Source of the DNA: an uncultured Candidatus Melainabacteria bacterium
GTDB taxonomy: Bacteria > Cyanobacteriota > Vampirovibrionia > Gastranaerophilales > Gastranaerophilaceae
Assembly (NCBI GenBank): GCA_934777245.1
Contig: CAKVND010000044.1
Coordinates: forward strand, 1-19,392
Direction of reading: 5' to 3'
Length of the DNA stretch: 19,392 bases
The notes under the pieces were generated by a model. It was not told where the DNA came from. It saw only the letters and a list, made by a program, of their open reading frames with translations, and searched no databases. This document shows positions 13,838 to 19,392 of this stretch, piece after piece (the first letter of the stretch is position 1; every line of letters begins with the position of its first letter). A program made the translations under genes and the position numbers.

Positions 13838-16315
13838 ATGGAAGTTTCACTAAATTGGTTAAATGAATTAGTTGATCTTAAAGATATTGATGTTAAACAA
13901 ATTGCTCATGAACTTACTATGAGCGGTTTAGAAGTTGAAGAAATTGAAGAATTAAGACCAAAATTTACAAATATAATTACTGCAAAAATTGAAAAAATAG
14001 ATAATCACCCAAATTCTGATCATTTACACCTTGTAACCGTTAATACAGGTTCAGGATTAAAAACAGTTGTTTGCGGTGCGCAAAACATACAAGTTGGGCA
14101 AGTAATTCCTTACGCATCAGTTGGAAGTAAAGTTCTAGACCGCAAGTCTGGCGAACAATTTGAACTTACTCCTGCAACAATCAGAGGTGTCGAATCTCAA
14201 GGTATGTTATGTTCTGACGATGAATTAGGCGTTTCTGACAGAAATTATCAAGAAGAAGATGGTATTCTTGTATTAAATAGAATTTTCCCTAACGTTGGTT
14301 TAGGTTTGGATGTAGAAAATGTTTTAGGTTTTGAAAAAGATTATGTTTTACATACTGCGCCAACAGCTAACAGAGGCGATCAAATGTCTGTAATCGGTAT
14401 TGCAAGAGAACTTTCTGCTCTATTTGATAGACCTTTGAATTTTGAATATACCGCAAGAAATGCAAAAACTGCGGATTTTGAAGTCGAAATTAAAGATAAC
14501 GATGTTTGTAAATATTATTCAGTCGGTGTTTTAAAAGATATTACAATAAAACCTTCTCCGGATTGGATGCAAAAAAGACTTTTATCTTCTGGTATTAGAG
14601 CGATTAATAACGTTGTCGACATTACAAACTACGTTATGTTAGAATACGGAACACCGCTTCACGCTTTTGATTTCGATAAATTGAACGGTTATTTGTGCGT
14701 AAGACGCGCTGAAGAAGGCGAAAAACTTGTAACTCTTGATGAAGTTGAAAGACAACTTCACCACGATACAGTAGTTATCGCAACAAAAGAACAACCTGTA
14801 TGCTTAGGTGGCGTATTTGGCGGCGCTAATTCTGAAATTGATGATAATTCTAAGAACTTAGCTTTAGAAGCGGCTTACTTTACACCTCAAGCTAACAGAA
14901 AAAGTTCTCGTAGTGTAGGATATAAATCAGATGCTTGCTCAAGATTTGAAAGAGGAGTTGATATTGAGGCTGTTAAGTCAGGTTTATTAAGAGCAGTTGA
15001 GTTATTAGAAAAATACGCTGATGCTAAGTTTGAAGGTATTGCAGAAGCCGGTGAAAATAAGCTTGAACCAATTGAAATTACTTTAAGATATCCGCAAATT
15101 AAAAGAATGTTGGGTTGTGAAATCGAAGCTTCTAAATGCTTAGCAATTTTAGAAAAACTTGGTTTTACAGTTTTAGGTAAAAATGAAATGGCTTGCAAAG
15201 TTCAAGTTCCTTCTTTCCGCGCAGGCGACGTAACAAGAGAATGTGATTTAATTGAAGAAATCGCAAGAATTAACGGTTATGACAAAATTACACCGACTCT
15301 TCCAAACAGAGCAGGAACTCCGGAAATCAGCCTTGCCGAAAGAGTTATCAATAAAGTTCACGATTTAATGAGAGCTGCAGGACTTAATGAAATGCAAACT
15401 TCATCACTAATCGGTGAGCCTTTACTTAAACAATTCAATATGTCTTATGACAAAGAAAATGCTATTTTTGTTGAAAATCCTGCGTCAGAAGATTTTGCAA
15501 TGCTTAGACAAACTCTTATAGCAAGTCTTTTGAATTGTATGAAATACAATTACGATAACGGACAAAAAGACTTTTGGGGTTATGAAATCGGCCGCAGTTA
15601 TTTGAAAGTTGGTGAAACAACCGAAAAAGAAACAGGTATTAAGGAAACTCAAACATTAGCAGGTATTATTACGGGTAATGTTCAAAACTCTTTATGGCAA
15701 ACAACCGGCGAAGTTGATTTCTATACTGTTAAAGGTATTGTGGACAAGGTTTTGGAAGAATTCGGTTTGACAAGACGTATTAAATTCTCATTGTTAGCAG
15801 ATTCTCCATTGGCTGATTCTCATAAATGCTTGCACCCATACAAAACTGCAGTTTTAACTATGTTGGGCAAGAAACCGGAAATTATTGGATATTATGGTGA
15901 ACTTCATCCTGAACTTAAAAACAAATTGAAATTAAATCAAAACGCATTTTTGTTTAAGTTGGATTTAGATATGTTAATTTCGGGTGTAAATGAATCTGTT
16001 GTAAGATATAAAAAGCTTTCTCAATTCCCTGAAGTTCAAAGAGATTTAGCGGTTATAATTCCTGCTAAAACGACTTGGGAAGAATTGGAAAAAGTTGTTA
16101 AAAAAGGCGTTGATAATAAAATCTTTGCTGGTTGCGAAGTTTTTGACGTATATCAAGGCGAACATGTTCAAGAAGGATTCAAGTCCGTTGCGTTTAGAAT
16201 TAGAATGCAAGATGCTAATTCTACAATGACGGATGAAATGATTGAAACTCAAATGGCAAATGTAAGAGCAGTTTTGAAAAAGAACATGCCTGAATTGTCA
16301 TTCAGAGGCGAATAA
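13838..16315 (+). CDS. pheT: Phenylalanine-tRNA ligase beta subunit
   Basis: 825 residues, full length for bacterial PheT. Order: N-terminal MEVSLNWLNELVDL, an OB-fold tRNA-binding domain at about 39-150 (HPNSDHLHLVTVNTG, VVCGAQNI), the B3/B4 editing domain at about 210-390 (VVDITNYVMLEYGTPLHAFD, LALEAAYF, then R-S-x-G-x-x-SDACSRFERGVD), B5 at about 405-475, the catalytic-like core (NPASEDFAMLRQTLIASLL), and a C-terminal FDX-ACB anticodon-binding domain from about 730 (FPEVQRDLAVIIP). It forms the alpha2-beta2 enzyme charging tRNA-Phe and edits Tyr-tRNA-Phe. pheS is not adjacent, so the subunits are split in this genome. It has its own promoter and good ribosome site. Confidence 0.97.
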   Translation: MEVSLNWLNELVDLKDIDVKQIAHELTMSGLEVEEIEELRPKFTNIITAKIEKIDNHPNSDHLHLVTVNTGSGLKTVVCGAQNIQVGQVIPYASVGSKVLDRKSGEQFELTPATIRGVESQGMLCSDDELGVSDRNYQEEDGILVLNRIFPNVGLGLDVENVLGFEKDYVLHTAPTANRGDQMSVIGIARELSALFDRPLNFEYTARNAKTADFEVEIKDNDVCKYYSVGVLKDITIKPSPDWMQKRLLSSGIRAINNVVDITNYVMLEYGTPLHAFDFDKLNGYLCVRRAEEGEKLVTLDEVERQLHHDTVVIATKEQPVCLGGVFGGANSEIDDNSKNLALEAAYFTPQANRKSSRSVGYKSDACSRFERGVDIEAVKSGLLRAVELLEKYADAKFEGIAEAGENKLEPIEITLRYPQIKRMLGCEIEASKCLAILEKLGFTVLGKNEMACKVQVPSFRAGDVTRECDLIEEIARINGYDKITPTLPNRAGTPEISLAERVINKVHDLMRAAGLNEMQTSSLIGEPLLKQFNMSYDKENAIFVENPASEDFAMLRQTLIASLLNCMKYNYDNGQKDFWGYEIGRSYLKVGETTEKETGIKETQTLAGIITGNVQNSLWQTTGEVDFYTVKGIVDKVLEEFGLTRRIKFSLLADSPLADSHKCLHPYKTAVLTMLGKKPEIIGYYGELHPELKNKLKLNQNAFLFKLDLDMLISGVNESVVRYKKLSQFPEVQRDLAVIIPAKTTWEELEKVVKKGVDNKIFAGCEVFDVYQGEHVQEGFKSVAFRIRMQDANSTMTDEMIETQMANVRAVLKKNMPELSFRGE

Positions 16316-16331
16316 TTCCATTGAATTTTAT

Positions 16332-16368
16332 AATGGCGCAATGTCAGATTTTCTGATATTGCGCCATT
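16332..16368 (+). other. Long hairpin between pheT and the agmatinase-family gene
   Basis: AATGGCGCAATGTCAG (16332-16347), loop ATTTT, CTGATATTGCGCCATT (16353-16368): a 16-bp stem with one G-U pair. It begins 17 bases after the pheT stop. Neither side has a U-run, so it is not a standard terminator. A second small hairpin TTGC/GCAA follows at 16367-16379, and a third, GAAACA (16410-16415) with TGTTTC (16423-16428), lies just before the next ribosome site. It could be a Rho-assisted end, an mRNA 3' stabiliser or an attenuator. Confidence 0.6.
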
Positions 16369-16456
16369 GCAAAAAGCAACTATCAAAATTGACGACGAAG
16401 CAATCTCTTGAAACACGGCTAATGTTTCGGGTAAAGTGAATATAAAAGGAGAAACT

Positions 16457-17296
16457 ATGTTAACAGGACCATTTTTAGACAGAAATTGGATGGCAGAAAA
16501 CAAAGATTATAATAAATCTGATATTGTAATGCTTGGAATGCCGTTTGACGGAACTGTATCATATCGTCCGGGGTCAAGATTTGCACCGGAACAAATTAGA
16601 CTTGCAAGCTGGGGTTTGGAAGAATATTCTCCTTATTTTGATAAACATTTAGAAGATTGTAATTTCCATGACGCTGGCGATTTGGAATTTCCATTGGGTA
16701 ATACTGAGAAATCGCTTGAAGTTATTGAAAAAAACGTAGAAGAAATCTATAAAGACGGCAAAAAAGTTTTTGGAATTGGCGGAGAGCATTTAGTTACTTT
16801 GCCGGAAATAAAAGCTGTTTCTAAATTTTATGACAATTTGGCAATAGTTCATTTTGATGCACATACGGATTTAAGAGAAGAATATTTAGGAGAAGCACTT
16901 TCTCATTCTGCCGTAATAAGACATTCTGCTGACATAGTGGGTTTTGAGAACCTTAAACAAATCGGTATCAGATCCGGTATGAAAGAAGAATTTGAGTTAA
17001 TGAAAAAACATAATACATTGATTCATGAATATTCAGAACTCGATTGTTTAAAGGATAAAAATATTTTTGTAACAGTTGATTTGGATGTTCTAGATACTTC
17101 AATCATGCCTGGAACAGGAACTCCTGAAGTTGGAGGTTTAAACTTCAATGAGCTTGTTGGTTGGTTTAAGTATTTGTCAAACTTTAATATTATTGGTGCG
17201 GATGTTGTAGAACTTGCTCCGGATTATGATGCTAGCGGAGCTTCAACTGCTGTAGCAACAAAGGTTATACGAGAATTATTGATGGCAATGAATTAA
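16457..17296 (+). CDS. speB: Agmatinase/ureohydrolase family enzyme
   Basis: 279 residues from the ATG, chosen over an upstream in-frame GTG (16436) because AAAAGGAG lies between them, correctly placed for the ATG. All dimanganese ligands of the arginase fold are visible: H111 in GIGGEH, D134, H136 and D138 in VHFDAHTDLRE, and D208/D210 in TVDLDVLDTS. GTGTPEVGGL and VVELAPDYD complete the family signature. Agmatinase hydrolyses agmatine to putrescine and urea. Related ureohydrolases with other guanidino substrates (arginase, formiminoglutamase, guanidino-acid hydrolases) share these motifs, so substrate is inferred; the PGTGTPE form favours agmatinase. It converges on the radical SAM gene with a 2-base gap. 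Confidence 0.9.
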   Translation: MLTGPFLDRNWMAENKDYNKSDIVMLGMPFDGTVSYRPGSRFAPEQIRLASWGLEEYSPYFDKHLEDCNFHDAGDLEFPLGNTEKSLEVIEKNVEEIYKDGKKVFGIGGEHLVTLPEIKAVSKFYDNLAIVHFDAHTDLREEYLGEALSHSAVIRHSADIVGFENLKQIGIRSGMKEEFELMKKHNTLIHEYSELDCLKDKNIFVTVDLDVLDTSIMPGTGTPEVGGLNFNELVGWFKYLSNFNIIGADVVELAPDYDASGASTAVATKVIRELLMAMN

Positions 17297-17298
17297 TA

Positions 17299-18714
17299 TT
17301 ATTTTTTTAGTAATAAGTTCATGCCGGCTATAAAATAATTTTTGAATTCAGCAAAACTTCTTAAAGACAAAAGTGTTTTTAAGATGAATTTTGGACGTAA
17401 GTAAAAACGTTTAATAGCTTGCTTGTGTAGTTCAAAAATTCTTTCCTTGCTCAAATGTTCTGAACGCACTACCGGCTCATAGTAAGCACTTCTAAAATCT
17501 AAATTACCTTCTACAAGTTTGTTTAGCATTGCGTAAGCAAAATATTTTGTTCCCGGAAGCGGAGTCGCAGTATAAAAACTGATAAAATTGCTATCGAGTT
17601 CAATCGCAAATTTAATTGTTTCTTCAACCGTTTCTTCGGTTTCCCAAGGAAGTCCGATTACAAAATAATTATAAATTTTAATCTTATTTTTTTTAAGAAT
17701 TTTCACCGTATTTCGAATATCATCAAGCGTAATTTTCTTTCCAATATTGTCAAGCATCTTTTGTGAACCGCTTTCAACGCCTATACTTACAAGGCGACAG
17801 CCTGATTTGTACATCATTTTTGCCATCTCATCATCCATCGTATCGGCTCTCGTATTTGATGACCACGTGATTTTCAATCCGCTTTCAATAATTTTTTGAC
17901 AGAGTTCAAGTGTCCATTCTCTATTAAAATTAAAAATATCTGACCAAAAAAGAAAATTTTTGATATTGTATTTTTCAACACACTCTTTTAGTTCAGCTAC
18001 AATGTTTTCAGGAGAACGCGTTCTCACTTTAGCGCCGGAAACAGGAGTTGCCAAGCAGAAAAAACAATGAAACGGACATCCGCGAGCAACTTTTATAACC
18101 GCTTGTATTTTTCCATTATCAGGACGTTTATAAATTGAATTATCAACCAAATGTCTTGCAGGAAATGGTAAAATATCCAAATCCTCTATAAATGGGCGCT
18201 TATCATTTTTAACGGGTTGAAAATTCTCTCTATAGCAAATTCCAAGAATATCACAATTCGGAACACCATCCAAAATATCTTTCAGAGTTAATTCGGCTTC
18301 ACCCATAATTACATAATCAATAAACGGATTTTCATAAATTGTATTAGTATTGTATGTCAAAAACGGCGCGCCTTTAACAATTGTACAAATACTTGGAACT
18401 ATTTCTTTAGCTAGTTTCACAGCCATCATATCAGATTGAAAAGTAGGTGTTGCAATGTTTGCAACTAAATAATTCGGTTGAAATTCTTTTAAATCTGCTT
18501 CAAAATTTCCGCCTTGACTGTAGTCTCGAATAATTGCTTCAAATCCGCAAGATTCTGCAATCGAAGCCAAATACATTAAATCTGTCGGAGGCAGAGGTGG
18601 TATAACCAACAATTCTTTTGTTGGCTGTTGGCATCTATCCTCTCTGTTTATTACAGGAGAAGGCGGGTATATTAATAAAACCCGCCCCTTCTTATTTTGA
18701 TTTTCTAAAACCAT
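17299..18714 (-). CDS. B12-binding-domain radical SAM protein
   Basis: 471 residues. A cobalamin-binding-type Rossmann domain occupies about 10-150 (RVLLIYPPSP, then LMYLASIAESCGFEAIIRD, and YVIMGEAELTLKDIL). It lacks an evident D-x-H-x-x-G, so base-off B12 binding is not assured. A radical SAM barrel follows, with the [4Fe-4S] motif Cx3Cx2C at C213, C217 and C220 (RGCPFHCFFC), then SWSSNTRADTM-like TWSSNTRADTM, GCRLVSIGVESGS and KIYNYFVIGLPWETEE. Such enzymes modify lipids, hopanoids, bacteriochlorophylls or peptides; the substrate is unknown. The ATG directly follows the transporter stop (TAAATG), implying one operon. A GC-rich inverted repeat lies in codons 8-19. Confidence 0.88.
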   Translation of the reverse strand: MVLENQNKKGRVLLIYPPSPVINREDRCQQPTKELLVIPPLPPTDLMYLASIAESCGFEAIIRDYSQGGNFEADLKEFQPNYLVANIATPTFQSDMMAVKLAKEIVPSICTIVKGAPFLTYNTNTIYENPFIDYVIMGEAELTLKDILDGVPNCDILGICYRENFQPVKNDKRPFIEDLDILPFPARHLVDNSIYKRPDNGKIQAVIKVARGCPFHCFFCLATPVSGAKVRTRSPENIVAELKECVEKYNIKNFLFWSDIFNFNREWTLELCQKIIESGLKITWSSNTRADTMDDEMAKMMYKSGCRLVSIGVESGSQKMLDNIGKKITLDDIRNTVKILKKNKIKIYNYFVIGLPWETEETVEETIKFAIELDSNFISFYTATPLPGTKYFAYAMLNKLVEGNLDFRSAYYEPVVRSEHLSKERIFELHKQAIKRFYLRPKFILKTLLSLRSFAEFKNYFIAGMNLLLKK

Positions 18715-19392
18715 TTATGAAACCTTAACTTCTTTTTGTTTTACTCTTGAAGCAATGATTGATGCTGTAATCAAGCAGAATGCACCAATTAAGAAAGTGT
18801 ATTCCCAGTGATAATTAACTCCGCCAATTACGTTGAATGAACATCTGTTAATAATCCAAGAAACAAGCGTACAAACAAATACTTGTGGGCCTGCTATAAA
18901 GATATTAAAGATACCCATTACAGAACCTTCTGTTCCAGGTTTAATATATTGAGAAAGCATTGCAAAAGGTAGAGCGCAAATACTTGCCCAACCGATACCT
19001 GATAAAGCCATCAAAGCTGCAACAACTTTAACGTCTTTAATAAATGCCATTCCTAAGAATGCTAACGCCATTGATAACATTGAAATAATGTGAACTTTTT
19101 TGTTACCAAATTTAACAGATAAAACTCCGATTGGAATTGCAACAACAAAACAAACTAAGTTAAAGATTGCAAAACAAATTGAAGAGAAGTTTGTACCCGC
19201 TAGAACAGCTGAATCGTAGCTTGCTTTAACAACTTCTGATACATTTGATAAATCAGGAACACCATACACCGTGTGGATTGCATATTGAGTGAAATAAATC
19301 ATCATACACATATTTCCAATCCAAGTAAAGAATTGCATCCAACAAATTTTACCAACTTCAGGAGATAGTGCAAAAAATTCTTTTAAAGATTT
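18715..19392 (-). CDS. MFS sugar-type transporter, C-terminal part (5' end outside window)
   Basis: The frame is open to the window edge, giving at least 225 residues; the ATG at 19338 is internal. Before it the frame reads FFALSPEVGKICWMQ, and it continues FFTWIGNMCMMIYFTQYAIHTVYG. This resembles the 'ICWVQFFAWFAWFPMWIYFTDF' region of SLC45/GPH-type sugar transporters. About six hydrophobic segments follow, with the MFS loop motif SVKFGNKKVH around the third. The C-terminus is basic (RVKQKEVKVS). Substrate is probably a sugar or glycoside by family, not proven. It is directly upstream of the radical SAM gene on the same strand. Confidence 0.85.
   Translation of the reverse strand, partial: KSLKEFFALSPEVGKICWMQFFTWIGNMCMMIYFTQYAIHTVYGVPDLSNVSEVVKASYDSAVLAGTNFSSICFAIFNLVCFVVAIPIGVLSVKFGNKKVHIISMLSMALAFLGMAFIKDVKVVAALMALSGIGWASICALPFAMLSQYIKPGTEGSVMGIFNIFIAGPQVFVCTLVSWIINRCSFNVIGGVNYHWEYTFLIGAFCLITASIIASRVKQKEVKVS

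Noticed and set aside
14887..15198. A 103-codon antisense frame within pheT
   Set aside because: It lies wholly opposite conserved pheT coding sequence, with no ribosome site; it is a shadow frame.
17290..17330. Terminator between the agmatinase and radical SAM genes
   Set aside because: There is a T-run at the junction but no stable hairpin, and only 2 bases separate the stops.

Overview
This is a window of AT-rich bacterial chromosome (my estimate is low-to-mid 30s % GC) with dense gene packing, TAATG and TTGA overlaps between genes, and several TTG starts. The gene set (PheT, TsaE/TsaB, an HflC-like SPFH protein, agmatinase, a B12-binding radical SAM protein, an SLC45/GPH-like sugar transporter and glycosyltransferase clusters) would suit a host-associated non-photosynthetic Cyanobacteria relative (Vampirovibrionia/Gastranaerophilales) or a similar AT-rich gut bacterium. 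That placement is a guess from gene content and style. There are no rRNA or tRNA genes, CRISPR arrays or recognisable transposases.

Layout. 1-43: the 5' end of a minus-strand gene leaving the window. 197-1440: two overlapping plus-strand genes encoding shortened relatives of the purine enzymes PurN and PurD, both lacking residues their families need for catalysis; the PurN-like protein ends in a four-cysteine tail. 1488-6349: four tightly coupled glycosyltransferases (a DDD-motif enzyme, a DUF4422-GT8 fusion, a GT2 and a GT4), facing a convergent RgpF-like gene (6311-7264) whose 3' end overlaps the GT4. This is probably a surface-polysaccharide locus. The GT4 gene carries two GC-rich palindromic inserts that keep its frame open; they are the most striking structure in the window. 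7265-7638: no convincing protein gene, but a candidate small structured RNA ending in a terminator-like hairpin. 7639-8654: a small two-helix membrane protein and an SPFH protein. 8716-9684 (minus): a UbiA prenyltransferase, separated from the SPFH gene by a perfect 38-base bidirectional terminator.

9775-13311: a four-gene operon of a membrane-anchored TPR protein, a GGDEF diguanylate cyclase, TsaE and TsaB, joined by overlaps. This couples a c-di-GMP enzyme to tRNA t6A-modification proteins at the transcript level. 13415-13741: an unrecognised 108-residue protein. 13838-16315: pheT, then a long hairpin, then an agmatinase-family gene (16457-17296). 17299-19392 (minus): a B12-binding radical SAM protein directly behind a truncated MFS sugar transporter.

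Promoters share an extended -10 (TGnTAWAAT). At four genes (197, 7264, 9684, 9775) it lies so close to the start codon that the transcripts are predicted to be leaderless or nearly so, whereas the copies before 1488 and 13838 leave room for a Shine-Dalgarno site.
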